13,677 nt of DNA from an uncultured Duganella sp. (GCA_946482335.1 CAMLRG010000147.1:1-13677), one strand, 5' to 3'. Shown: positions 1-6,539, counted from the first letter of the stretch. Notes: a model not told the origin generated them from the letters alone. Numbers and translations: made by a program.

Positions 1-53
1 GTACTTGGCTACGAACCAAGGGGTCGTGGGTTCGATTCCTGCCAGCCGCGCCA
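1..53 (+). tRNA. tRNA-Arg(ACG), 5' truncated by the window edge
   Basis: This is the 3' 53 nt of a tRNA gene, identical to the last 53 nt of the complete copy at 109-185. It begins just before the anticodon arm. The anticodon loop is at 9-15 with anticodon ACG at 11-13. The T arm, the acceptor 3' strand and an encoded CCA end (51-53) are all present. The missing 24 nt lie left of the window. It reads arginine CGU codons, and after A34-to-inosine editing also CGC and CGA. Confidence 0.95.
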
Positions 54-108
54 GATTTTGTAAGTGTTGTACCCGCCGCTGTCGAGCGGTGCGGAAAAAG
101 CAGTTTTT

Positions 109-185
109 GCGGCTGTAGCTCAGCTGGATAGAGTACTTGGCTACGAACCAAGGGGTCGTGGGTTCGATTCCTGCCAGCCGCGCCA
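109..185 (+). tRNA. tRNA-Arg(ACG), complete
   Basis: This is a 77-nt tRNA gene. The acceptor stem pairs 109-115 with 175-181 over seven Watson-Crick pairs, followed by discriminator G182 and an encoded CCA at 183-185. The anticodon stem is 136-140 with 148-152, and the loop is 141-147 with ACG at 143-145. The loop matches E. coli tRNA-Arg(ACG) from memory. The T stem (158-162 with 170-174) contains two adjacent wobble pairs, shared with the upstream copy. The 55-nt spacer to the first copy suggests a co-transcribed tandem tRNA operon that may continue leftward. Confidence 0.97.
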
Positions 186-190
186 AACGA

Positions 191-230
191 AAAGGGTCCA
201 TACCGGAAGGTGTGGGCCCTTTTTCCTTTT
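191..230 (+). terminator. Rho-independent terminator of the tRNA-Arg operon
   Basis: A 14-bp stem (191-204 with 209-222, two G-U pairs) closes a GGAA tetraloop at 205-208. It is followed by a pyrimidine tract (223-230, TTCCTTTT) downstream of a stem that itself ends in Ts. It starts 6 nt after the tRNA CCA end, the expected place for the end of a tRNA operon. Confidence 0.9.
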
Positions 231-245
231 CCGCCAAGATTGGCC

Positions 246-251
246 TATACT
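246..251 (+). promoter_or_regulatory. Possible -10 element just upstream of the DUF3016 gene
   Basis: TATACT at 246-251 resembles the sigma-70 -10 consensus. A start site about 7 nt downstream would fall on the ATG at 258, which would make a leaderless mRNA. No convincing -35 hexamer is seen 16-18 nt upstream, because that stretch is the terminator T-tract. No Shine-Dalgarno sequence sits at a normal distance from the ATG. Confidence 0.25.
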
Positions 252-257
252 TCAGGC

Positions 258-734
258 ATGAACAAGCTCATTCACGCCACTGGCGCCGCCATCCTGCTCT
301 TCGCCTCGGCCAGCGCCTTTGCCGGCGCCACCGTCAACTTTGTCGACATCGGCAAGATGAGTGATGTGCCGCGCGATTTCCACGACCGCGAGAACATGCA
401 GTTCCTGTTCCGCGAGCATCTCAACCTGCTGTCGGCCAAGCTGCCCGCGGGGCAAGTGCTGAAGGTGGACTTCCTCGATATCGACCTGGCGGGCGACGAA
501 TTCCCGCGCGTTGCCGTGCGCGACGTGCGGGTGCTGAAAGGCCAGGCCGACTGGCCGCGCCTGCACTTGCGCTACAGCGTCGAGCGCGACGGCCAGGTGC
601 TCGCCAGCGGCGAAGCCAAGTTGTCGGACCCGAATTACCTGATGGGTGCCAACCGGTACAACCGCGACCTGTACAGCCACGAAAAACAGATGCTGGACGA
701 CTGGTTCCGCAAGGACGTCCTGAACCAGCGCTGA
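258..734 (+). CDS. Secreted DUF3016-like protein
   Basis: A 158-residue protein of unknown biochemical role, probably periplasmic. Residues 1-22 look like a Sec signal peptide: Lys at position 3, a hydrophobic run around residues 8-18, and AFA before a likely cleavage at 22/23. The mature part starts ATVNFVDIGKMSDVPRDF and continues with a WPRLHLRYSVERDG stretch, which I recognise as the pattern of the DUF3016 family, typically about 150-190 residues. An in-frame ATG at 210 was not used because it lies inside the tRNA terminator stem and would hide the signal peptide. The gene stands alone between that terminator and the coiled-coil gene, which starts 70 nt after its stop. The family assignment is from memory of the pattern. 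Confidence 0.8.
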   Translation: MNKLIHATGAAILLFASASAFAGATVNFVDIGKMSDVPRDFHDRENMQFLFREHLNLLSAKLPAGQVLKVDFLDIDLAGDEFPRVAVRDVRVLKGQADWPRLHLRYSVERDGQVLASGEAKLSDPNYLMGANRYNRDLYSHEKQMLDDWFRKDVLNQR

Positions 735-804
735 GTTGTATCAAGTCCCCACGTCCCCGTCGCGCTCAGAATCGTTCCTGTGCTTGCTTGACGGAGAAAC
801 GATC

Positions 805-1173
805 ATGCCCAAAGATGAAAACATGGACGTGCGGATCGCAATAGTGGAGTCGAAAGTCGACGATGTGCTTGGCAAAATCGCGGAGCTGCAGCGCCACGTG
901 GAGGCCAATATGGCCACCAAAACCGATATTGCCAATTTGCAGCGCGAACTCGATGGCTTGCAACGCCAGCTCGATTCCATGCGAAGCGAATCGGCCGGCG
1001 CGCTCGCCGCTGCCGAGGCGCGGCTCCAGCAGCGTCTTGAATCCGAGCTCAAGCAATTCGCGACCAAGGCCGAAGTCCGCAAGGACTTTTTGATCTTCGC
1101 CCTCGGTATCATTACCGTACAAACCGCTATCAATGGAGCCATGGTCTCGGCCGTCGTCCAGCTCTTCCGCTAA
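805..1173 (+). CDS. Small coiled-coil protein with C-terminal membrane segment
   Basis: A 122-residue protein. Residues about 8-92 are rich in E, K, Q, L and A with heptad-like spacing (for example IANLQRELDGLQRQLDSM), which predicts a long helix or coiled coil. Residues about 95-118 are hydrophobic (FLIFALGIITVQTAINGAMV) and should cross or anchor in the membrane. The pattern resembles small DUF1640/CCDC90-like and phage-type membrane coiled-coil proteins, but I cannot name the family with certainty. The start at 805 is set by GGAG at 793-796, 8 nt upstream. The frame is open further back to an ATG at 736, without a ribosome site. The function is unknown; a membrane-tethered scaffold is one possibility. 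Confidence 0.75.
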   Translation: MPKDENMDVRIAIVESKVDDVLGKIAELQRHVEANMATKTDIANLQRELDGLQRQLDSMRSESAGALAAAEARLQQRLESELKQFATKAEVRKDFLIFALGIITVQTAINGAMVSAVVQLFR

Positions 1174-1268
1174 TCTCGCGCATGGCAGGCCGAGCCGTTC
1201 GCGCGGAACACCAAGCCGGCCAGCAGCTTGCACAACTCTTCCAACAGGGTGGGTTCGGTGTTGTTCAT
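1170..1268 (-). CDS. Possible 32-residue ORF or gene remnant divergent from the LysR gene
   Basis: On the minus strand an ORF reads MNNTEPTLLEELCKLLAGLV and ends at a TAG whose complement lies at 1170-1172. An AAGG sequence lies 8 nt upstream of the ATG at 1268, good spacing; an ATG two codons earlier, at 1274, is too close to it. The predicted peptide is a short amphipathic helix followed by a polar tail with two Cys. LysR-type genes are commonly divergent from a target gene, and this ORF occupies that place. It could therefore be a true small protein, or the surviving 5' end of a decayed target gene. I recognise no family. It overlaps the end of the coiled-coil gene by 4 nt. Confidence 0.3.
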   Translation of the reverse strand: MNNTEPTLLEELCKLLAGLVFRANGSACHARD

Positions 1269-1307
1269 TTGCATTACCTTTCTGTCAAAGTAAGTGCATT
1301 CTGAACT

Positions 1308-1336
1308 GTTTCATTGTTGGGATAAATGCTTATAAT
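1308..1336 (+). promoter_or_regulatory. Candidate promoter of the LysR gene
   Basis: TATAAT at 1331-1336 matches the sigma-70 -10 consensus exactly. The hexamer 17 nt upstream (GTTTCA, 1308-1313) is a poor -35, as would be expected for a weak or regulated promoter. The surrounding 1269-1367 stretch is noticeably more AT-rich than its neighbours and is shared with the divergent small ORF, so LysR autoregulation from this region is plausible. Confidence 0.35.
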
Positions 1337-1367
1337 TGCATAGAGTATCCCAAAAATGGAGCAATGA

Positions 1368-2264
1368 ATGGATCGGCTGCACCACATGCGCCTGTTCGTC
1401 GAAGTGGCCAAGCGCAAGAGTTTCCGCGCCGCCGCCGAGGCGCTGGACATGTCCAATTCCACCTTGTCGCGCAATATCGCCGAACTGGAAAAGACCATCG
1501 GCTTGCGCCTGCTGCACCGCTCCACGCGCAAGGTGGAGCTGACCGATGCGGGCGAAGCCTATTTCAAGCGCTGCCAGGGCATTGTGGAAGAGGCGATGAG
1601 TGCCCACGAAGCGCTGCTGGACTGGTCGGAAAAGCCGGCCGGCATCCTGCGTGCCACCATGACCTCCAGTTTCGGCATGGGCTACCTGGCGCCGGTGCTG
1701 GCGGAGTTCGCCGACACCTATCCCGACATCAAGATGGAGTTCGACATTTCCTCGCGCCCCGTGGATTTGCAGTCGGAACCGTTCGACCTGGCGATCCGTA
1801 TGGGGCCGCCGCCCACCGCGCCGTCCACCCTGGTGGTGCGGCGCATCGTCAGCATGCCGCGCTTCCTGTACGCCTCGCCGGTCTACCTGGCCAGGATGCC
1901 GCCGCTGGTGCATGCCAGCGACCTGGTGCAGCATACCTTGTGCGGCCGGTCCTTCTCCAGCCGCTTGCCCGACATCTGGCGCAAGCTGTACCGCGGTGAG
2001 GAAGTGGTGGAAGTGGCGGCGCAGGCGCGCTACGCCACCAATAGCGCCGCGCTCAGCCTGTCGATGGCGGCCAACGGCTTGTGCGTGTCCGCCCTCGACC
2101 CCTTACTGGCGCGGCAGGAAGTGCAGGCAGGCCGCTTGCAGCGCGTGTTGCCGGATTGGCATATGGAGCCGATCCTGGTGCATGCGTTGACCGAGACGCG
2201 CCATTTGCCGGCGCGCACGCGGCTGTTCATCGACTTCCTGCGCCGGCGCCTGGGTGCCGGCTGA
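1368..2264 (+). CDS. LysR-type transcriptional regulator
   Basis: A 298-residue protein of typical LysR length. Residues about 1-62 form the winged HTH (MDRLHHMRLFVEVAKRKSF, then the recognition region around ALDMSNSTLSRNIAELEK, then GLRLLHRSTRKVELTDAGE). Residues about 90-295 form the periplasmic-binding-protein-like effector domain; the style resembles the CrgA-like subgroup, which is an inference. GGAG at 1358-1361 lies 6 nt before the ATG. Such proteins bind as tetramers near their own and a neighbouring promoter and respond to a small effector. No conventional target gene is visible here: upstream is only the 32-residue minus-strand ORF, and downstream the 59-residue zinc-motif gene converges with 2 nt between stop codons. 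The effector cannot be deduced. Confidence 0.95.
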   Translation: MDRLHHMRLFVEVAKRKSFRAAAEALDMSNSTLSRNIAELEKTIGLRLLHRSTRKVELTDAGEAYFKRCQGIVEEAMSAHEALLDWSEKPAGILRATMTSSFGMGYLAPVLAEFADTYPDIKMEFDISSRPVDLQSEPFDLAIRMGPPPTAPSTLVVRRIVSMPRFLYASPVYLARMPPLVHASDLVQHTLCGRSFSSRLPDIWRKLYRGEEVVEVAAQARYATNSAALSLSMAANGLCVSALDPLLARQEVQAGRLQRVLPDWHMEPILVHALTETRHLPARTRLFIDFLRRRLGAG

Positions 2265-2266
2265 GC

Positions 2267-2446
2267 TTAACCGCCGCCGATCCCTTCGATGATGCGGCCG
2301 GTGCCGCCGCAATTGGGGCATTCCTTGCCGTCCGGGGTCTTGCCGCTGCCGCTGCAGACGGGGCAAATGCCTTCGCCGCTGCCGGGCGTGCCGGGTGCGG
2401 CTTCATCGCCGGGATGGAGTGGTTGCTGGACTGGTTCGTTTGACAT
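2267..2446 (-). CDS. 59-residue protein with two DnaJ-type CxxCxGxG zinc motifs
   Basis: The minus strand encodes a 59-residue protein. Its first 26 residues are polar and rich in P, G and E. Two motifs follow, CPVCSGSG (Cys28 and Cys31) and CPNCGGTG (Cys43 and Cys46), separated by KTPDGKE, and the protein ends in IIEGIGGG. The four Cys of two CxxCxGxG motifs can bind one zinc ion as in the central zinc domain of DnaJ, but there is no J domain, so it should not be named DnaJ. A strong ribosome site (GGGAGG on the minus strand, about 9 nt from the ATG) supports the start. It converges with the LysR gene and diverges from the 2557 gene. Similar mini-proteins are often mislabelled as chaperones. 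A redox, RNA-binding or co-chaperone role is speculation. Confidence 0.85.
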   Translation of the reverse strand: MSNEPVQQPLHPGDEAAPGTPGSGEGICPVCSGSGKTPDGKECPNCGGTGRIIEGIGGG

Positions 2447-2518
2447 CAGAGTGTACCTCCCGCAACAAGAATACCCGGGCTTCGCAACATTTTCTGCGTT
2501 GCGCTTAACATTTGTCGG

Positions 2519-2524
2519 TAGAAT
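2519..2524 (+). promoter_or_regulatory. Possible -10 element for the 76-residue gene
   Basis: TAGAAT at 2519-2524 matches the -10 consensus at five of six positions and lies in the 110-nt divergent spacer between the zinc-motif gene and the gene at 2557. No good -35 was found 16-18 nt upstream. A start near 2531 would leave a leader of about 25 nt that includes the ribosome site. Confidence 0.25.
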
Positions 2525-2556
2525 TGAGCCACTGCAATTCCTCCAAGGGGAAGGCC

Positions 2557-2787
2557 ATGTCGACTCTGATCAAGCACCGCGGCGTGCGCATAGTGACGCT
2601 TTCCAAAGATGATGTTCTGCTGGAGCATTGCGGGCCGCGCGACATCGCCATCGTGCCCGACCCGGCCGGCTGGTGGACCTACTTTATTGGTGAAGACGGC
2701 AGTGCGGAACGTTACGATATCCCTTTCCCTACCTATCAGGAAGCGCTCTGGTCGGCCAAAGCGGCAGCCGAGTTTGACGCGCAGTGA
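2557..2787 (+). CDS. Conserved-looking hypothetical protein, 76 residues
   Basis: A 76-residue soluble protein I do not recognise. It begins MSTLIKHRGVRIVTLSKDDV, has a Trp/Tyr-rich centre (GWWTYFIGEDGSAERYDIPF) and ends in a helical stretch (TYQEALWSAKAAAEFDAQ). The pattern of short strands followed by a C-terminal helix suggests one compact alpha/beta fold. The purine-rich ribosome site AAGGGGAAGG ends 2 nt before the ATG, with its GGGG core about 6 nt away. The frame is open to an upstream ATG at 2512, but that start lacks a ribosome site. There is no signal peptide, membrane segment or Cys pair. It is the last gene before the secretion locus and probably not part of it. Confidence 0.75.
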   Translation: MSTLIKHRGVRIVTLSKDDVLLEHCGPRDIAIVPDPAGWWTYFIGEDGSAERYDIPFPTYQEALWSAKAAAEFDAQ

Positions 2788-2794
2788 AATATTT

Positions 2795-2824
2795 TTGTTG
2801 TGTAGTAACCGGTTGTGCTATTCT
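2795..2824 (+). promoter_or_regulatory. Weak candidate promoter for the secretion operon
   Basis: The 90-nt spacer 2788-2877 is AT-rich compared with its surroundings. TTGTTG at 2795-2800 and TATTCT at 2819-2824, 18 nt apart, are a possible but weak sigma-70 pair. No terminator-like hairpin with a T-tract was seen, so read-through from the 2557 gene is not excluded. Confidence 0.2.
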
Positions 2825-2844
2825 TGCAATTATTCGTTACAACA
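2801..2844. repeat. Imperfect inverted repeat and palindrome upstream of the secretion operon
   Basis: TGTAGTAAC (2801-2809) and GTTACAACA (2836-2844) are inverted copies with one mismatch and a 26-nt spacer. The perfect palindrome AACCGGTT (2807-2814) overlaps the left arm. Both could be operator half-sites for a dimeric regulator, but they may also be chance matches in a short spacer. Confidence 0.3.
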
Positions 2845-2865
2845 TGACAACTAACTTCCGATAAG

Positions 2866-2869
2866 AAGG
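2866..2869 (+). promoter_or_regulatory. Ribosome binding site favouring a TTG start
   Basis: AAGG at 2866-2869, within AAGAAGG, lies 8 nt before TTG 2878 and 17 nt before the in-frame ATG at 2887. The ATG has only an AGG 2 nt upstream, which is too close. The spacing therefore favours TTG as the start of the outer-membrane channel gene. Confidence 0.55.
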
Positions 2870-2877
2870 CAAACCTC

Positions 2878-4740
2878 TTGCAGGCGATGAAACGACTCGC
2901 GCTGGCTGTTGTGACCAGTGTGCTGGGCTTTGCGTTGACCGGTTGCGCCATCAAGCGCGGCCATTACGACGTCCCGGAGATCCCCCTCCCATCCGCGTAC
3001 CCACGCGCCGAACCCGCGCCGGGCTTGCCGCCGGCCGCGCCCGCTGCCGTTGCGCCGGCCACCCACCAGCTCGACAAAGTGCTGCCGCAGTGGTGGCGCA
3101 TGCTGCGCAGCGCCGAGCTGGACGGCCTGGTGGCGCGCGCCCTGGCGGATAACCAGGAGTTACGCGCCGCCGAGCAGCGCTGGCTGCAGGCAAAAGCGCG
3201 CGCCGCGCAAGCCGGTGCCGACCGCCTGCCGGCGGTGACCGGCTCGGTGCAGCGCCGGCGCGAATCGGCGGCGGGCGAAGTGGGCGGCAGCGTCACCGGC
3301 GGCCACACGCCGGCGCGCGACATTGGCCAGGTGGGCTTGCGGGCCGACCTGCGCCTCGATATCTGGGGCGAACGCCAGGCCATGTTCGAATCGGCCGACC
3401 TGCAACAGTGGCGCGCCCGCTTCCTGCGCGACGAAGTGCAGCGCACCGTGGTGGCCAACGTGGTGTCGGCCTACCTCGATTACCTGTCGTTCGACGACCG
3501 CTTGCGCGTGGCGATGGAAACCGATGCCGCCGTCTCCGACATGCTGGCCGACATCGAAATGCGCCTGGAAAAGGGCGATGCGAACCTGATCGAAATGGAG
3601 CAGCAGCGGGCCGCCGTGTACGCGGTCAAGGCCACCATCCCCACCCTGGAATTGCAGCGCGACGAAGCGCTGAACAACCTGGCGCTGCAAGTCGGCGTCG
3701 CGCCGGGCACGCTGAAGCTGAGCGGAAAAGGCTTGGCCTCGCTAAGCTTCCCGGCCGTGCTGCCGGATTTGCCGTCGGCCCTGTTGCTGCGCCGTCCCGA
3801 CATCCGCGTGGTGGAAGCGCGCCTGCTGGCGGCCGAAGCGGACGTGGACGTGGCGCGCAGCCGGCTGCTGCCGCCGCTGGACTTGTCGGCGCAAGCCGGT
3901 TACGGCAGCCAGTACATGTCGCGCCTGTTCGAGCCCAGCACGCTGTTCTGGAACGTGCTGGCCAGCTTGTCGGTGACGCTGTTCGACCATGGCCGCCGCG
4001 ACAACGAAGTGGCGTACAGCAAGGCGGTGCGCGAAGAATTGGTGGCCACCTATGCGCGCACGATTTACGGTGCGGTGCGTGAAGTGGACGATGCGCTGAA
4101 CGGCATCCGCCTCGGCGGCCGCCGCCTGGAAGCACAGCGCCAATCGGCGCAGGCGTCGCGCCGCGCCTGGGATTACAGCCGCGAATCCTACCGGGCGGGC
4201 GGCATCGACCATTTGCTCCTGCTTGACACGGAGCGCAATTACCACCGCAACCTGGACGAGCAACACGTGATCGACCGCGCACGCTACCGTTCCCTGGTCA
4301 ACCTGTTCTCCGCCTTGGGCGGCGGCGTGGCCGGCGCGGAAGCGCTGCCGGGCAAAGGCCGCCGTCCGGCGGCCGCGGCGGCGCAAGGGCGTGTGCTGGA
4401 AGGTGTTGCCGACCAGGACGCGCCAGGCGATGCCGCCACCGGCAACCGGGCAGCAGCACACGGCGCGCCCGACGCCGGCTGGCACCTGGAGCTGGACAGC
4501 GTTGCGCGCCAGCGCGACGTGGCGGCGACCTGGCGTGCGCTGGAAAAGCGCATGCCCGCCCTGATGAATGAGCGCACGCTGGCCGCGCGCCGCGCGCCGG
4601 AAGGATCGGCGGCCTTGCGCGTCTTCCTCGGCCGCTTTGGCAGCAGCACGCAAGCCGAGCAAGCTTGCGGCGCACTGCGGGCGCAGAAAATCGCTTGCCG
4701 CCTGGTGGCTCCTGGCGCGCCGGAGCTGGCGCAGCCATGA
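2878..4740 (+). CDS. TolC/NodT-type outer-membrane channel lipoprotein with C-terminal SPOR-like domain
   Basis: A 620-residue protein, about 120-150 residues longer than usual for the family. Residues 1-23 are a lipoprotein signal ending in LTGC (Cys23 lipidated). Residues about 70-485 are the duplicated outer-membrane efflux region: the QWWR element at the start, a LLLRRPDIRVVEARLLAAEA segment near the middle, and a second helical repeat with DDALNGIR and GGIDHLLLLDTERN. It should trimerise into the beta-barrel and periplasmic tunnel. A Gly/Ala-rich linker follows. Residues about 535-610 look like a SPOR domain: WHLELDSVARQRDVAATWRA, then ALRVFLGRFGSSTQAEQACG and a hydrophobic CRLV end. SPOR domains bind denuded peptidoglycan glycan strands. 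The start may be TTG 2878 or ATG 2887. The stop overlaps the next start by 4 nt (ATGA). In this context it is the channel for the type I system, not drug efflux. Confidence 0.9.
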   Translation: MQAMKRLALAVVTSVLGFALTGCAIKRGHYDVPEIPLPSAYPRAEPAPGLPPAAPAAVAPATHQLDKVLPQWWRMLRSAELDGLVARALADNQELRAAEQRWLQAKARAAQAGADRLPAVTGSVQRRRESAAGEVGGSVTGGHTPARDIGQVGLRADLRLDIWGERQAMFESADLQQWRARFLRDEVQRTVVANVVSAYLDYLSFDDRLRVAMETDAAVSDMLADIEMRLEKGDANLIEMEQQRAAVYAVKATIPTLELQRDEALNNLALQVGVAPGTLKLSGKGLASLSFPAVLPDLPSALLLRRPDIRVVEARLLAAEADVDVARSRLLPPLDLSAQAGYGSQYMSRLFEPSTLFWNVLASLSVTLFDHGRRDNEVAYSKAVREELVATYARTIYGAVREVDDALNGIRLGGRRLEAQRQSAQASRRAWDYSRESYRAGGIDHLLLLDTERNYHRNLDEQHVIDRARYRSLVNLFSALGGGVAGAEALPGKGRRPAAAAAQGRVLEGVADQDAPGDAATGNRAAAHGAPDAGWHLELDSVARQRDVAATWRALEKRMPALMNERTLAARRAPEGSAALRVFLGRFGSSTQAEQACGALRAQKIACRLVAPGAPELAQP

Positions 4741-6539
4741 AACCCCAGCCGCTGACAACGCGTGAGCCCGCGCGGGACGCTGAGCAAGCGCCCTCGCTGG
4801 AGGAGCTCACGCCGCGCCAGCGCCAGATCGTCGAATTGCTGCGGGCCGGCAAAGTCAATAAGGAAATCGCCCGCGAACTGGGCATTGGCGTGGGCACCGT
4901 CAAGCAGCACGTCGTGACGCTGTTCCGCCGCCTGAACGTCAGTAACCGCACCATGGCCGTGATGGCGCTGGCAGGACAGGCAGGCACTGCCGCGCCAGCT
5001 GCCGGCACGCCGGCAGCGCGCACCGAGGCGGCGCCGCCAGCGCACGCGGCGCCGGGCGTGGCGCGCGAGGGCGCCACCGTGGCGGCGGCCGCACTGGAAC
5101 GGCGCCCGTGTGTCCTGCTCAGCCTGGGGGTGGCGGCCGACGCCGGCGAAGCGGCGTTGCGCCGCCTGCACGGTTTGCTGGCGGCGCAGGCATGCGATAC
5201 CGATGCCGTGTTCCTGGCGCGGCGCGGCCAGGCCGGGGACTTGATCTTTGGCCTGCACCAGGTCGGCGAAGGGGATTTGCGCAAGGCGCTCGAGACTGCG
5301 CGCCGCCTGTACGCCGAACTGCAGGCGCAGGCACCGGAACTGGCGCCCAGCCTGCGCGGCGGCATGACGGTCGGGGAAGTGGTGGCCAGCATGCTGCGCC
5401 AGGGCGGCTGGTCGGGCGAGGCCGTGGCCAGCACCGCGTTGGCTGCCGCGCGCACGCTGCAGGAGCAGGCTACCCCGGGCCACTTGCTGCTGGGCCGCCC
5501 CGTGCTGGCCTTGATGCAGGCGCTGGGCATCCGCGGCGAAGCGTGGTTCGGCGCGGGAGCAGCTCCCGGCGCAGTAGGCTTTGACGGGCTGGACGCGATC
5601 GATTGGCGCAATGACCGCCATTGCTATCCGCTGGTGGGGCGCCGCGAGCAGCAGGCGGCGCTGGCCGGCCTGCTGCAGGGCGGCGGCCGGCTGGTGCTGC
5701 TGGAAGCGGAAACCGGCATGGGCAAATCGCGCCTGTGCGCGGAAGCGTTAGGGCGGTGGCGCGCGGCCGGCCGGCAGGCCTGGCTGTGCCGCGTGGCGCC
5801 GCATCCCACAGCGCACCGCCCGGGCAGCCAGGACGATTGCAGCGCGGCCCTGGCGCTGCTGCAGCAGCTGGCAGCGGCGCAGCTGGCGGTGGTGGACGAT
5901 TGCCACCTGCTGGCGCCCGCCGCACGCCAGGCCTTGCTGGCGGCGGCGCAGGCAGCGGCGCAGGCCGGCGCCGTGGTGCTGCTGTCGGGGCGCCCGATGG
6001 CGGAAATGGCGCCGTTGCAAGCGCCCGAAGTCATGCGCCTGGCGTTGCCGCGCCTGTCCGCCGACGACACGGCGGCCTTGGTGGCGCAGGTGCTGGCCGA
6101 GCAGCACCCTGGCCCAACGGAGCGCGCCATGCCGCTGCGGCCGCGCACCGAAGGCGGCACGCAGGCCGCTGCCGTGACGCCGGGACACGGCGCCAGCGAG
6201 GCATGGCAGATCGCCGCCGATGCCGCCGGTGTGCCGCTGTTCGCGGTCGAACTGGCGCGCCACAGCGGGGAAGAGGGGATGGCCGTGTCGCTGCTGGCCA
6301 CCGTGTGCGCCCGCCTGGACGGACTGCACCTGGACCGCAAGCTGCTGCGCGCCGCCGCTCGCCATGGCGCGCCTACCTTGGCCGGCCTGGCGGCGGCCAT
6401 GGGCGAGCGTGAAGAGACGGTCGGGCCGCTGGTGCAGCGTGCCCAGGCCGCCGGCGTGCTGCGCGCCGGACCAGGGGCGGCGCTGGAATTCGGCCATCCC
6501 TTGCTGCGCAAGATCATCGACTATTTATGCATTGAGTGA
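4737..6539 (+). CDS. LuxR-type HTH / degenerate cyclase-like / ATPase regulator
   Basis: A 600-residue protein with three parts. Residues 22-80 are a LuxR/GerE-type HTH (ELTPRQRQIVELLRAGKVNK, then GIGVGTVKQHV). Residues about 120-262 resemble a class III nucleotide cyclase fold, best seen in LRGGMTVGEVV followed by GEAVASTALAAARTLQEQA and PGHLLLG; the usual first metal-binding Asp context is not evident, so it is probably non-catalytic. Residues about 297 to the end are an ATPase of AAA/STAND type: LVGRREQQ, a Walker A variant AETGMGKS (324-331, first Gly replaced by Ala) and Walker B LAVVDDCHLL (about 383-392). In MalT/LAL regulators the HTH is C-terminal; here it is N-terminal. It overlaps the channel gene by 4 nt and ends 1 nt before the exporter gene, so it probably controls this locus. 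Its ligand is unknown. Confidence 0.85.
   Translation: MKPQPLTTREPARDAEQAPSLEELTPRQRQIVELLRAGKVNKEIARELGIGVGTVKQHVVTLFRRLNVSNRTMAVMALAGQAGTAAPAAGTPAARTEAAPPAHAAPGVAREGATVAAAALERRPCVLLSLGVAADAGEAALRRLHGLLAAQACDTDAVFLARRGQAGDLIFGLHQVGEGDLRKALETARRLYAELQAQAPELAPSLRGGMTVGEVVASMLRQGGWSGEAVASTALAAARTLQEQATPGHLLLGRPVLALMQALGIRGEAWFGAGAAPGAVGFDGLDAIDWRNDRHCYPLVGRREQQAALAGLLQGGGRLVLLEAETGMGKSRLCAEALGRWRAAGRQAWLCRVAPHPTAHRPGSQDDCSAALALLQQLAAAQLAVVDDCHLLAPAARQALLAAAQAAAQAGAVVLLSGRPMAEMAPLQAPEVMRLALPRLSADDTAALVAQVLAEQHPGPTERAMPLRPRTEGGTQAAAVTPGHGASEAWQIAADAAGVPLFAVELARHSGEEGMAVSLLATVCARLDGLHLDRKLLRAAARHGAPTLAGLAAAMGEREETVGPLVQRAQAAGVLRAGPGAALEFGHPLLRKIIDYLCIE

Noticed and set aside
91..108. Small AT-only hairpin between the two tRNA genes
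   Set aside because: A five-pair A/T stem is too weak to be a terminator; the spacer is more likely a processing region.
1..185. Integration site (att) of a mobile element at the duplicated tRNA
   Set aside because: Both copies carry full 3' ends, are only 55 nt apart, and no integrase or foreign gene lies between or next to them. Tandem tRNA gene duplication explains it.
210..257. Upstream ATG start for the DUF3016-like protein
   Set aside because: The ATG lies in the terminator stem, and the extension would bury the signal peptide.
2878..4740. Drug-efflux (RND) operon reading of the NodT-type channel
   Set aside because: No RND pump is present. The following genes are a type I ABC exporter and an HlyD-type adaptor, so a secretion role fits better.
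4284..5621. Long minus-strand frames antisense to the channel end and the regulator
   Set aside because: Low-complexity Arg/Ala/Gly/Gln-rich translations with no domain, opposite clear plus-strand domains.
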